Positions 1 through 8,763 of a stretch of 17,603 nucleotides of DNA are shown piece by piece (the stretch's first letter is position 1; each line of letters starts with the position of its first letter). The notes below the pieces were generated by a model that worked only from the letters and a program-made list of their open reading frames with translations, was not told the DNA's origin and made no database searches. Both the position numbers and the translations under genes were made by a program. Source of the DNA: CAYLNH01 sp964384625 (GTDB lineage: Bacteria > Verrucomicrobiota > Lentisphaeria > JABSQK01); the NCBI GenBank assembly GCA_964384625.1, contig CAYLNH010000143.1, forward strand, positions 1-17,603. The letters are read 5' to 3'.

Positions 1-120
1 TCGCATATGCAGCAGCATGACGAGTGTCGCCTATTTGCATGCCGTATTAATACCCCAGGCCTGAAGGGCCGAATTACGGTCTCATACGAACGTAAGCTGA
101 ACGGTTTCGCGAAAAGATCT

Positions 121-232
121 CCCAGCCTGCTGTGTGCGCCGCCGTTGGCGCTGAAGGCTTCCGCCAATACCGCGTTGAAGGCGCTCTGGTACAGCCCCAG
201 CCTGCTGTGTGCGCCGCCGTTGGTGCTGAAGG
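121..232. repeat. 37-nt direct repeat, two copies 75 nt apart
   Basis: Positions 121-157 and 196-232 are identical except for C at 149 versus T at 224. The copies start 75 nt apart, exactly 25 codons, so any frame through them would repeat in phase. The minus strand has an open frame in which one copy reads SANGGAHSRLG, but the second copy cannot be assigned to a real gene. With only two copies and a 38-nt interval that is not itself repeated, this is not a CRISPR array. It could be a remnant of a repeat-containing gene or part of a dispersed intergenic element. Confidence 0.7.
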
Positions 233-380
233 AGGGTCAGTCAAACGCCCTGAACACCCCCCAATTCAGCGCCATTCCGGGCTCGCCCGAAGATTTCATC
301 ATTTCCTGCTGCGTCGCTGCAACTGGCTGCGATTGCTGCGTTAGCCGGTTTTGGCCATATTCCAATATGTCAAAGACTTC

Positions 381-396
381 AGGGGCAGGTGCCCCT
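381..396 (-). terminator. Possible terminator hairpin downstream of MoxR gene
   Basis: The arms AGGGGC and GCCCCT form a 6-bp GC stem with a 4-nt loop, 62 nt beyond the stop codon of the minus-strand MoxR gene. Read on the minus strand, a short T-containing stretch (TCTTT) follows a few bases later, but there is no proper U-tract. The orientation and position suit termination of the MoxR transcript; the stem is short, so the call is weak. Confidence 0.3.
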
Positions 397-458
397 CGCC
401 TGTCCTGCATTCACAACCATTTGCATCGACTCGCAACGTAACTCATGAAATCCTCGGG

Positions 459-1439
<981 letters not shown>

Positions 1440-1515
1440 TGTTGCTCATCTCGCGGTTTGCCGTACTGTACACCGGGGCGGGTGCATTTCGAGGAACAGG
1501 TCAAAGGAAAAGCAG

Positions 1516-2025
1516 GTGGAAGACCTTCTGGTACTGGTCGATGAATCCGGCGTTGCGATCGGCACGGCGCCGCGGCAGGCGTGCCACGGCGATCCGGCCA
1601 GACTCCACGCCGTCGCGCACGTCCTGGTGTTCACGGATGACGGCAAGGTCGTGCTGCAGTTGCGAGCCGCCGCGAAAGACGTCTGTCCCGGGCTCTGGGA
1701 TACGTCGGTGGGCGGTCATCTGGCACCGGCTGAGACGCCCCTGGCGGCAGCTCGCCGCGAAGCGCAGGAGGAGCTCGGCATCGACTGCGCGCCGGAGCCG
1801 TTGTACACGTACATCTGGCGCACGGACCATGAATCCGAGTTTGTGCATTCCCATGTCGTCCATCATAACGGCCCGTTCCGCCGGCACCCCGAGGAAGTCG
1901 AGGCGATACGCCTGTGGTCCGCGGCCGACGTCGAGGCGCAGTTGGGCACCGGGCTGTTGACGCCGAATTTCGAACACGAATGGCAGCGGTACCGGGAGTA
2001 CCTGCAAGCGGAAAGGAACGATTGA
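1516..2025 (+). CDS. Nudix hydrolase, YfcD/IPP-isomerase-like
   Basis: This is a 169-residue Nudix hydrolase; the family cleaves nucleoside diphosphates linked to another group. The Nudix box is perfect: G67, five residues, E73, seven residues, then REAQEELGI (81-89), which supplies the Mg-binding glutamates. The N-terminal layout, a VDE-G element followed by RLHAVAHVLVF and PGLWDTSVGG, resembles E. coli YfcD and isopentenyl-diphosphate isomerase. The frame is open farther upstream, but I chose the GTG at 1516. AAAGGA (1503-1508) sits 7 nt before it, and the longer version would run antisense into the MoxR gene with non-homologous residues. The stop overlaps the next gene's start (TGATG), indicating translational coupling. 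The substrate cannot be deduced. Confidence 0.9.
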   Translation: MEDLLVLVDESGVAIGTAPRQACHGDPARLHAVAHVLVFTDDGKVVLQLRAAAKDVCPGLWDTSVGGHLAPAETPLAAARREAQEELGIDCAPEPLYTYIWRTDHESEFVHSHVVHHNGPFRRHPEEVEAIRLWSAADVEAQLGTGLLTPNFEHEWQRYREYLQAERND

Positions 2026-3005
2026 TGTTTGCCGAATCGCGCTACGAAACGATGACCTACCGCCGCTGCGGCCGCCGCGGCCTGAAACTGCCGGCCGTCT
2101 CTCTCGGTTGCTGGCATAACTTCGGCGGTGAACTGCGGCAGAACCACAAGGACATGCTGTTCCGCGCCTTTGATCTGGGCATCACGCACTTCGACCTGGC
2201 CAACAACTACGGCCCGCCCGCCGGCAGTGCCGAGACCAACGTCGGCCGCATCCTGAACGACGAATTCAGGGCCCATCGCGACGAACTGATCATCTCCACC
2301 AAGGCCGGCTACTACATGTGGCCGGGTCCGTACGGCGAGTGGGGTTCGCGCAAGTATCTGCTGGCCAGTCTCGACCAGTCGCTGCAACGGCTTCAGTTGG
2401 ATTACGTCGATATCTTCTATTCGCATCGCTTCGATCCGGACACGCCGCTGGAAGAAACGATGGAAGCCCTCGACACCGCCGTCCGGCAGGGCAAAGCGCT
2501 TTACGCCGGCATCAGCTCGTACAACAGCACACAGACCCGGATCGCCGCCGACCTGATGCAGGAACGCCGGACACCGCTGCTGATCCATCAGCCGAACTAC
2601 TCCATGCTCAACCGCTGGGTCGAGGACGATCAACTGCTGGATACGGTGGGCGAACTGGGCCTCGGCCTGATCCCGTTCTGCCCGCTGGCCCAGGGGCTGC
2701 TCACCGATCGCTATCTGGACGGCATTCCGGACGACTCGCGCGCCGCGCACCACCACGGCCTGGCCCGCCGCCTGACGCCGGAATTGATCGAACAGCTCAA
2801 AGCGCTGAACGACCTCGCCGCCCGCCGCGGCCAGTCCCTGGCGCAACTGGCGCTGACCTGGGTCTTGCGGGATGAACGCGTTACCAGCGCCCTGATCGGC
2901 GCCAGTCGCGTGGCCCAGATCGAAGCCAACGCGGCGGCGCTGGAAGCACCCCCGCTGAGCAAGGACGAAGAAGCCGAAATCGAAACCATACTGAAAGCGA
3001 ACTGA
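2025..3005 (+). CDS. yghZ: Aldo/keto reductase, YghZ (GPR, AKR14) type
   Basis: This is a 326-residue NAD(P)H-dependent aldo/keto reductase with a TIM-barrel fold. The catalytic tetrad is visible: D57 and Y62 (FDLANNYG), K93 (STKAGY) and H134 (FYSHRFD). The protein follows E. coli YghZ (L-glyceraldehyde 3-phosphate reductase) closely from recall, including GSRKYLLASLDQSL, LLIHQP and LAQGLLT. The C-terminal segment SALIGASRVAQIEAN matches the cofactor-binding end of this family. The frame is open upstream, but the ATG at 2025 gives the YghZ-like N-terminus, overlaps the Nudix stop by one base and has GAAAGGAA just upstream. Reduction of small aldehydes, including methylglyoxal, is known for the family. 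The physiological substrate here is not evident, because the neighbours suggest a carbohydrate-related operon without naming a sugar. Confidence 0.95.
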   Translation: MFAESRYETMTYRRCGRRGLKLPAVSLGCWHNFGGELRQNHKDMLFRAFDLGITHFDLANNYGPPAGSAETNVGRILNDEFRAHRDELIISTKAGYYMWPGPYGEWGSRKYLLASLDQSLQRLQLDYVDIFYSHRFDPDTPLEETMEALDTAVRQGKALYAGISSYNSTQTRIAADLMQERRTPLLIHQPNYSMLNRWVEDDQLLDTVGELGLGLIPFCPLAQGLLTDRYLDGIPDDSRAAHHHGLARRLTPELIEQLKALNDLAARRGQSLAQLALTWVLRDERVTSALIGASRVAQIEANAAALEAPPLSKDEEAEIETILKAN

Positions 3006-3009
3006 GACC

Positions 3010-4347
3010 ATGAAACTCGGCTTTGCCAAGATCGACATCACGCCGCGCGTCGGCGTTGAACTGCAAGGCTACGGCGCCTACCTGAACCGTCATTCCGACG
3101 GCGTCCGCGATCCGTTGTTCGCCCGGGCCATGGCGGTCGAAGTCGACGGCGACCGGGCGGTCCTGATCAGTCTCGACCTGATCGGTGTTTCGCCTGCGGT
3201 CACGGCGACGGTCCGGGACCTCCTGCAGGCGAGCGAGGGGTTGCCGGCGGCGGCGGTCCTGCTGCATGCCATTCATACGCACAGCGGCCCGGCGATGCGG
3301 GTCTACAGCGGCTGGGGGGATCCGGACGCGCCGTATCTGGAGATCCTGCCGTATCGCATTGCCGCGGCCGCCGGCCGGGCGCTTGCCGCGCTGCAGGAAG
3401 CCGTCCTGCTGCAGGCCGAAGTGCCGTGTGAAGGAATTGCGACAAACCGTGAGTACGACCTCTACCGCGTCGAGAATATCGACGAAGCGTTTGCTGCGGA
3501 CTGGCGGCCGCCCAAGCCGGAGACTACCGACACAACCTGCCGGGTAATCAAAGCCGAGGCCGACGGCAAGTGCATCGGCTTTGCCAGCTACTACGGGTGC
3601 CACCCCGTTGTCGGCGGTCCCCGCACCCATAAGATCCACGGCGACTACGCCGGCATCGCCACCAACCTGCTTGAAACCGCCAATGACAATGCCGTCGGCC
3701 TCTTCTTCCAGGGGGCGCAGGGTGATATCAACTCGTGCGTCATCTGCCCGGAGGACGCCGACGCGCTGCGGGCGCTGGACGTTATCGCCCCGCGGTACGC
3801 CGCCGCGGTCCAGCGCGGCCTGGACGCCGCCGAACCGGTGGACGTCGACGTCCTGCGAACGGCCGTCGTGCAGCGCCGGTTCAGCCGCCAGCCGTGGGGC
3901 CGGGACAAGCTCGAGGAACTGCTGGCCGAACAGTCGGCCTGTCTGCATGCGGCCGCCGCCACCGACGCGGATCCGCAAACGCGGCTGGCCATGGTCCGGG
4001 TCAGCGCCTTGCGTGATCTGCTGGCCCGGCTGGACGCCGGCGAGGACCTCTCGCCGCCGGTTGCCCTGCACGGCATCCGCATCGGCCCGATCGCCTTCCT
4101 CGGGTCGCCGTTCGAGGTCTTCCGCGCAATCAAGAACGACGTTGCCGATGCCGCGCAGAGCGCCATTCCGCTGGTGCTGGGCTTTACCGACGACAGCATC
4201 GGCTACGCCCCGGACCGGACTTGTGCCGCCCGCGGCGGGTATGCCGCCGATATGGTCCCCCTGATCTGCCGCCAACTGCCCTACGCCAATATCCACGACG
4301 AACTGCGCGACGGCCTGCTGGAGCTGGACGCCGCCTTGAACTGCTGA
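3010..4347 (+). CDS. Neutral/alkaline ceramidase-like hydrolase
   Basis: This 445-residue protein resembles the N-terminal catalytic domain of neutral/alkaline non-lysosomal ceramidases, which are Zn-dependent amidases. The opening GFAKIDITP and the segment EVDGDRAVLISLDLIG are typical. Likely metal-binding elements are HTHSGP (89-94) and GCHPV (196-200). GDYAG (211-215) and QGAQGDIN (234-241) match other conserved blocks. It is much shorter than full ceramidases, lacks their C-terminal domain and shows no signal peptide, so it is probably cytoplasmic. Such shorter members are common in PVC-group genomes near carbohydrate enzymes, and a non-ceramide substrate is quite possible. It starts 4 nt after the reductase stop, so the two genes are almost certainly co-transcribed. 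Confidence 0.85.
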   Translation: MKLGFAKIDITPRVGVELQGYGAYLNRHSDGVRDPLFARAMAVEVDGDRAVLISLDLIGVSPAVTATVRDLLQASEGLPAAAVLLHAIHTHSGPAMRVYSGWGDPDAPYLEILPYRIAAAAGRALAALQEAVLLQAEVPCEGIATNREYDLYRVENIDEAFAADWRPPKPETTDTTCRVIKAEADGKCIGFASYYGCHPVVGGPRTHKIHGDYAGIATNLLETANDNAVGLFFQGAQGDINSCVICPEDADALRALDVIAPRYAAAVQRGLDAAEPVDVDVLRTAVVQRRFSRQPWGRDKLEELLAEQSACLHAAAATDADPQTRLAMVRVSALRDLLARLDAGEDLSPPVALHGIRIGPIAFLGSPFEVFRAIKNDVADAAQSAIPLVLGFTDDSIGYAPDRTCAARGGYAADMVPLICRQLPYANIHDELRDGLLELDAALNC

Positions 4348-4428
4348 GCCCGGCGGCCTCGTGGAAAAGGCGGTGGCGACAGCTATAGTGCAGCGAATCG
4401 CAACGATACCGAATCCGGAAGGACCGCC

Positions 4429-5091
4429 ATGATACTTTTCGCCGCCGATCATCATTACAACCGGCATCCCGGCAGGAATCTACATGAGTGCATTGCCGAC
4501 GATTATGAGATCGACTTTCATGAGGACGACTGGCGTTGCTTCGAGGCGCCCTTTACCGCCGCCACCGATCTGCTGATGCTCAATCTCATCTCGGGCTCGT
4601 GCGACGTCCCGGCGCCGTCTGCAGCCTGCGAGCCGAATGTCAAGGCGTACGTCGAAAGCGGCAAGCCGCTGCTGCTGCTGCACGGCGCCAGCGCGGCGTT
4701 CTGGCAATGGGACTGGTGGCGGCCGCTGGTGGGTTTCCGCTGGGTGCGCGGCGACGATCCCGACGGCTTCGAGGCCTCCAGCCACCCGGTTCGGCCGTAC
4801 AAGGTCAAGGTCGCCAAGTGCCGGCACCCGTTGTGCCGGCAACTGCAGGACATGTTCCTGCCGGAGGATGAAATCTACACGGCGCTGGAGCAGACCGCGC
4901 CCGCCTGGATCCTGCTGCAGACGACGACCGACGAGGGCACCTTCCCCATGGGGTACGAGTGCACCACGCCGTACGGCGGCCGCCTCGTCGGCTTCCTCCC
5001 CGGCCATAAGAAAGAGGTCTGCCAGGATCCGCAGGTGGTGAACAACGTCAAAGTCCTGATCGATTCGCTGCTGGCCCCGGCCGAGGACTGA
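4429..5091 (+). CDS. ThuA-like (trehalose utilization-like) protein
   Basis: This 220-residue protein has the class I glutamine-amidotransferase-like fold of the ThuA family. Supporting segments are GKPLLLLHGAS (79-88), FWQWDWWRPLVGFRW (91-105), an HP pair (119-120), DEIY (147-150), PMGYE (173-177) and the GRLVGFLPGHKKE end (184-196), all in the usual ThuA order. ThuA proteins are linked to sugar catabolism, including conversion of 3-keto sugars, but their biochemistry is only partly known. The ATG at 4429 has GGAAGG (4417-4422) at good spacing. It lies 81 nt after the ceramidase-like gene, the largest gap in this plus-strand run, and 7 nt before the first glycosyltransferase. There is no signal peptide, so it probably acts in the cytoplasm. 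Confidence 0.85.
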   Translation: MILFAADHHYNRHPGRNLHECIADDYEIDFHEDDWRCFEAPFTAATDLLMLNLISGSCDVPAPSAACEPNVKAYVESGKPLLLLHGASAAFWQWDWWRPLVGFRWVRGDDPDGFEASSHPVRPYKVKVAKCRHPLCRQLQDMFLPEDEIYTALEQTAPAWILLQTTTDEGTFPMGYECTTPYGGRLVGFLPGHKKEVCQDPQVVNNVKVLIDSLLAPAED

Positions 5092-5098
5092 CCAGCCC

Positions 5099-6319
5099 AT
5101 GGGTGGAACCGCGCCGGCAATCAGTCTCGTCATCCCCGTGTACAACGCCGAGGACTTCCTGGCGAATTGCCTCGGCAGCATCGTCAGCCAATCCTTTGCC
5201 GATTTCGAGATTATCTGTGTTGACGACGGTTCGACGGACGAGAGTGCCGCAATCATGGCGGGGATTGCCGCGACAGACAGCCGCATCACGGTGTTGACGC
5301 AGGAAAACCTGGGAGCCAGTGTCGCCCGGAATCGCGGCGTGGCTGCGGCTGCCGGCGAATACCTCTGCTTTGTCGACAGCGACGATTGCCTGCTGCCCGA
5401 CGCGCTGGAAAACCTGTATCAAGGAGTTGCTTCCCCCCGGATCGACATCGCCTGCGGCGGCTATCTGCAGGTGGACCGGATCCAGGGTCGGACGGAACGC
5501 CGGGCGTTGAAACCGACGCTGCTGACCGGCCCCGACTGCCTCCGCGCCGTCATGACCCATGACGTCCCGTGGACGCCGTGGGCCAAACTGATGCGGCGCG
5601 AACTGTTTGCCAACCACGACATTCGGTTTCCGGAGCAGCAGCGAAATGCCAACGATTATCCGGCAATCGTCCGGGTCTTCCATCACGCGGCCACTGTGAA
5701 GCAGATACGGGCGCTGGTTTATCAACGGGTCCACCATCGCAATTCCCTGACCACAAGCTGGGATCAGAAGTGTTCCTTCGAGGATCGGGTTCGGGCTCGG
5801 GTGCTGTTGCGGCAGTGGTTGTGCGAGATCGGGCGCTGGGATGAATTTGCCGCCGTCGAGAACGACAGTGCGCGTTGTATGTTTCGCGGCATGTTCCTGC
5901 GCAAGATGATCGTCTGGGCCAGGGGGCGCTGTCGGCAGCCGATTCGAACGGTGGTTGATATCTGGAATGCTGCCTTGCCGGCGCTTCGGCAATCCGAGAC
6001 CGACGTGGTCCGGGAGATCCTCAGGGTGCTGGCAGAGTCTGTGGATATGCTGTCGACGTTTGACGAAGCGACCGGGCGACGGGTTGTCGACTATGTTGTG
6101 GCCTACTTCGAGGAGGTCGACACGGGGCTGGCGGATGACCTTACGGCCGCCGAGTTGATCGCCGTGACGACCCTTCTTGCCGTGGCCGGGGAAGAGGCGC
6201 AGTGGTCGGATCTGCTCCGGCAGCTTCGCCGGCTGCAGCCGCGTCGGGGGGTTGTGGGCCGGGTCCTCCGACGCCTGGCCCGTTGGCGCGGTAAAAGACC
6301 GCGGAGGGATTCGCGGTGA
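5099..6319 (+). CDS. Glycosyltransferase family 2, copy 1
   Basis: This is a 406-residue GT2 enzyme with a GT-A fold that transfers a sugar from a nucleotide-sugar donor. The N-terminal domain shows ISLVIPVYN (8-16), the nucleotide-binding VDDGS (41-45), VARNRG (75-80) and the metal-binding DSDD (93-96). A second conserved region, TPWAKLMRRELF followed by IRFPE, matches capsule and lipopolysaccharide GT2 enzymes. The C-terminal half, about 150 residues, is helical-looking, ends in a very Arg-rich tail and resembles no domain I know. No transmembrane segment is evident. GAGG lies 11 nt before the ATG at 5099. The stop overlaps the next GT2 gene by 4 nt (GTGA), so the two are translationally coupled. 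Donor and acceptor cannot be read from the sequence. Confidence 0.93.
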   Translation: MGGTAPAISLVIPVYNAEDFLANCLGSIVSQSFADFEIICVDDGSTDESAAIMAGIAATDSRITVLTQENLGASVARNRGVAAAAGEYLCFVDSDDCLLPDALENLYQGVASPRIDIACGGYLQVDRIQGRTERRALKPTLLTGPDCLRAVMTHDVPWTPWAKLMRRELFANHDIRFPEQQRNANDYPAIVRVFHHAATVKQIRALVYQRVHHRNSLTTSWDQKCSFEDRVRARVLLRQWLCEIGRWDEFAAVENDSARCMFRGMFLRKMIVWARGRCRQPIRTVVDIWNAALPALRQSETDVVREILRVLAESVDMLSTFDEATGRRVVDYVVAYFEEVDTGLADDLTAAELIAVTTLLAVAGEEAQWSDLLRQLRRLQPRRGVVGRVLRRLARWRGKRPRRDSR

Positions 6320-7527
6320 ACCCCGGGATCAGCGTGATCGTTCCGGTTTACAATACGGCCGCCTTTCTGCCGGCCTGCCTGGACAGCATCCTGACGCAGT
6401 CATTCCGCGATCTCGAGGTGATCTGCGTCGACGACGGCTCGCCGGACGATTCGGGGGAAATCCTGCGGGAATACAGCGGTCGTGATGAACGGCTCACGGT
6501 TGTGGCGAAGGAGAACGCCGGCCTCGGAGCGGCGCGCAATTCCGGTATGGATGTTGCCGTCGGCGAGAATATTCTCTTCGTTGACAGCGACGACCGGCTG
6601 CTGCCGGATGCACTGGCAGCTATGGCTGCCGCCGCCGCGCCGGATATCGACATCGTTTGCGGCGGTCATTTGACGTTCAGTGAACGCCGGGGAGTAACGC
6701 TGCCACATGCCTGCAATGCGGCCGATCTCGTCGCTCCCCGGATATTCCCCGCCTTTATGCACCAGCAGATTCATGTTACCGCCTGGGCCAAGCTGTTCCG
6801 TCGCGACTTCCTGCGGCAACACCACATACGCTTTCCCGAAACCCGGCGCTCGTTTGAAGATGGCCGGCCCATGGCTGAGGCGTTCTTCTTCGCCCGCCGC
6901 GTCCGGCTGATCGATACACTGGTCTACCGGTGGCGCCGGGCCGAGAGGGGCACGCTCCGGACTTGCTATTCGTCCCCGCGTTTTGTTTCGGACTGGGTCG
7001 AGGCGAAGGCTGATCTGACTGCCTTCCTGCGCCGCGAAGGGGTATGGCAGGAGTATGCCGCGCTGCCGCGCTGCAACCAGGGAGAACGCGTCTGGCGAGG
7101 GTTGATGCGGCGGCTGATCGTCGACGCCCGGGGGCAAAGCTCTCACCGTATTGCGTCTGCCTTGAATACCTGTCGGGAAGACCTGTCCGATTTCGACCTG
7201 GACGATGCGGCGGCGATGAACGTCATCTTCAAGATCCTGGCGGACGGCAGCCGGAGGATCCTGCGATTCGACAAGCACGAACAGGCAGCCGTCGCTGCCT
7301 ATGTTGCCGAGTTCCTGGCAACGGTGCCCGCCGACGGGCTGACGACAGCGGAACTGGGTGTCATTGAGCACCTCCGTTCGGTGTCGCCCGATGCAGTCGA
7401 ATGGCGATATCTTCGCAAGCTGCTGCACCCGTTCAGGACGGCCGATCCGGGCTTGGTTGAAAGGGGGCTGGAGTGGTTGGATGATCTGCGCTTCAGCTTA
7501 CGCAGATTGGGTCGACGCCGATCATGA
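6316..7527 (+). CDS. Glycosyltransferase family 2, copy 2
   Basis: This 403-residue GT2 enzyme is a paralogue of the upstream copy along its entire length. It has ISVIVPVYN (5-13), VDDGS (38-42), GAARNSG and DSDD (90-93), followed by TAWAKLFRRDFLRQHHIRFPE, which aligns with the same segment of copy 1. The C-terminal halves also align loosely (PAD-LTTAELGVIEHL here against ADDLTAAELIAVTTL there), so the whole gene was duplicated and then diverged. The start is GTG at 6316, overlapping the previous stop, with GCGGAGGGA (6301-6309) as a good ribosome binding site. It is the last gene of the plus-strand run and converges on the sulfotransferase cluster, a natural partner if both modify the same glycan. 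Confidence 0.93.
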   Translation: MNPGISVIVPVYNTAAFLPACLDSILTQSFRDLEVICVDDGSPDDSGEILREYSGRDERLTVVAKENAGLGAARNSGMDVAVGENILFVDSDDRLLPDALAAMAAAAAPDIDIVCGGHLTFSERRGVTLPHACNAADLVAPRIFPAFMHQQIHVTAWAKLFRRDFLRQHHIRFPETRRSFEDGRPMAEAFFFARRVRLIDTLVYRWRRAERGTLRTCYSSPRFVSDWVEAKADLTAFLRREGVWQEYAALPRCNQGERVWRGLMRRLIVDARGQSSHRIASALNTCREDLSDFDLDDAAAMNVIFKILADGSRRILRFDKHEQAAVAAYVAEFLATVPADGLTTAELGVIEHLRSVSPDAVEWRYLRKLLHPFRTADPGLVERGLEWLDDLRFSLRRLGRRRS

Positions 7528-7672
7528 ACCGGCGCTGAAGCGGATATTGTGAGCTCGCCGAGTGGGCGCGGAAAAGCCGCTGTTCTCTGCCGCGGCGCGC
7601 GGTTGGCAACTTCCCTGCATCTTTCCCGTCCGGCCCGCCGTCCCTGGCACTCTCCACTCGTGGTCGCGATCA
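7528..7672. other. Convergent intergenic region, no clear terminator
   Basis: This stretch separates the end of the second GT2 gene from the end of the minus-strand sulfotransferase. I see two weak GC hairpins: GCGG/CCGC around AAAAG at 7568-7580, and CCGCG/CGCGG at 7590-7602. Neither has a convincing T-tract on either strand. A bidirectional terminator is expected at this position, but the sequence does not clearly show one. Confidence 0.35.
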
Positions 7673-8635
7673 TCACTGCTTGTTCCAGCAGGTATCGAGA
7701 GGGAGCCCGAAAGTGCCGGCCAGATACTCATTCTGTGGAACGGTCAGTTCCAGGACCCGCTGACGCCAGGTTGAAGCGAGGTCCGCCTCGGGCCTTGTCG
7801 GTTTGGCAGATCGCGTCACCAGCCGCAGGTACTGCCGGCGCCGGCGCGTCGACAGGGCGCGGAAGATACGCGCCCGCAACCAGGAGTTCTGCAGTGATTT
7901 CAATAGCCTGATGTGGGCAACCGTCCAACGTTCGTTTGCCCGTTCGGCACGGCCCAGCAGGCGGACCGCTTCCTCACCGGGCAGCCCCATGAACCGAAAC
8001 ATCTCGCAGATCTGCGCCGCCGGATCCTGGCAGAACTGCTCAAATAGAATCAACTTGACATTCTCCGCACCGAACCGGGAAGCAAAGAGCCTGACCGTTT
8101 CGCCGTAGCTGAGGATGCTCTTGATGTGCGAGTCCGGACGGTCCCAGAAGGCTTCGAAATACTCGTCCATCGTGAAGTAGACGGGAGGCGGACCAAGCTC
8201 CGGCCTCAGGTTTCGCGTGTTCTTGCGTTTCAGATCGAAGAAGTAGAGTGACTCGAGCAGCGAGAACGGTTCGCGCAGAAACAGAATCAGTCGGCACTCC
8301 CCGAACACATCGGCGAGCTGCGTCAGCCATTTACCCTGGTCGGCCGGGGAGCAATAGCTGTAGCCCTCATCCGACCACAGGAGTACCCGTCCGGCTTCAG
8401 AAGCTTCGCGGGCCTCAGCCGCAAGCGCGGCGGCATCGGCATCCAGGTATGCCTCCGGACGGCTTCTCATATGGGCCTGAAGGTTTGCCGCTGCACTACT
8501 GGTGAAGACATGGTCCGCCCCGGGGCGTTTGCCGAAGTAGTGGAGGCCGGCATGCCTGGAAAAGACAGCCTTCTGCAACGACGTCGTGGCGGTCTTCCCC
8601 AGACCGCCATGCAGATGCAAACAGCGTTCACTCAT
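7673..8635 (-). CDS. Small PAPS-dependent sulfotransferase, copy A
   Basis: This 320-residue protein has the layout of a P-loop-like sulfotransferase, which moves sulfate from PAPS to a hydroxyl or amino group. The N-terminal 5'-phosphosulfate loop is HGGLGKTATTSLQ (9-21), with Gly where its paralogues have Pro. WSDE (87-90) matches a WSxE motif shared with the other three copies and may hold the catalytic acid. The 3'-phosphate site is ILFLREPFSLLESLYF (117-132), with R121 and S129. The conserved block YGETVRLF, later NERWTVAHIRLLKSLQ and an Arg-rich segment are also shared. It is the last gene of the minus-strand cluster, 128 nt below the sulfatase. No strong ribosome binding site is seen. 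It has no signal peptide or membrane segment, so it is probably cytoplasmic. The acceptor is unknown. Confidence 0.85.
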   Translation of the reverse strand: MSERCLHLHGGLGKTATTSLQKAVFSRHAGLHYFGKRPGADHVFTSSAAANLQAHMRSRPEAYLDADAAALAAEAREASEAGRVLLWSDEGYSYCSPADQGKWLTQLADVFGECRLILFLREPFSLLESLYFFDLKRKNTRNLRPELGPPPVYFTMDEYFEAFWDRPDSHIKSILSYGETVRLFASRFGAENVKLILFEQFCQDPAAQICEMFRFMGLPGEEAVRLLGRAERANERWTVAHIRLLKSLQNSWLRARIFRALSTRRRRQYLRLVTRSAKPTRPEADLASTWRQRVLELTVPQNEYLAGTFGLPLDTCWNKQ

Positions 8636-8722
8636 CTTTGGGAAGTCTTTATTGCAGTTCCTTCAATGGAGAGGGCCGGATGTCTCCTGAGTTGCCGATT
8701 TTGTCGAGTGATGTCTTTGATG

Positions 8723-8744
8723 CGCCCCCCAGCGGAGGGGGGCG
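8723..8744 (-). terminator. GC hairpin between sulfatase and sulfotransferase A
   Basis: CGCCCCCC (8723-8730) and GGGGGGCG (8737-8744) form a perfect 8-bp stem with a 6-nt loop, 19 nt beyond the sulfatase stop on the minus strand. There is no strong U-tract after it, so it may be a weak or partial terminator, or an mRNA-stabilising stem-loop. Either role would lower or uncouple expression of the last sulfotransferase relative to the genes upstream. Confidence 0.5.
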
Positions 8745-8763
8745 TTATCGCTCCACCGGGATA

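Larger units (their letters stand above)
1..458. other. Gene-free stretch with repeat and small hairpins
   Basis: I see no convincing gene here. Frames are open on both strands, but their translations are rich in Cys, Arg and Pro, have no recognisable motif, and start without a ribosome binding site. The stretch contains a 37-nt direct repeat (121-157 and 196-232), a small A/T hairpin (356-369, arms CATAT/ATATG), and a GC hairpin at 381-396. It lies downstream of the minus-strand MoxR gene. It may be a decayed gene or an interspersed intergenic repeat element. Confidence 0.5.

Noticed and set aside
121..232. CRISPR array
   Set aside because: There are only two copies, the interval is 38 nt with no further units, and no cas gene is nearby.
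7..441. Plus-strand open frame of 144 codons in the gene-free left end
   Set aside because: It runs through the direct repeat, has no ribosome binding site or motif, and its composition (many Cys, Pro and Ser) looks like translated non-coding DNA.
1863..3041. Minus-strand open frame of 392 codons opposite the aldo/keto reductase
   Set aside because: Shadow of the YghZ-type gene, whose catalytic tetrad is on the plus strand.
2881..4467. Minus-strand open frame of 528 codons opposite the ceramidase-like gene
   Set aside because: Shadow of a gene with clear family motifs; no motif or ribosome binding site of its own.
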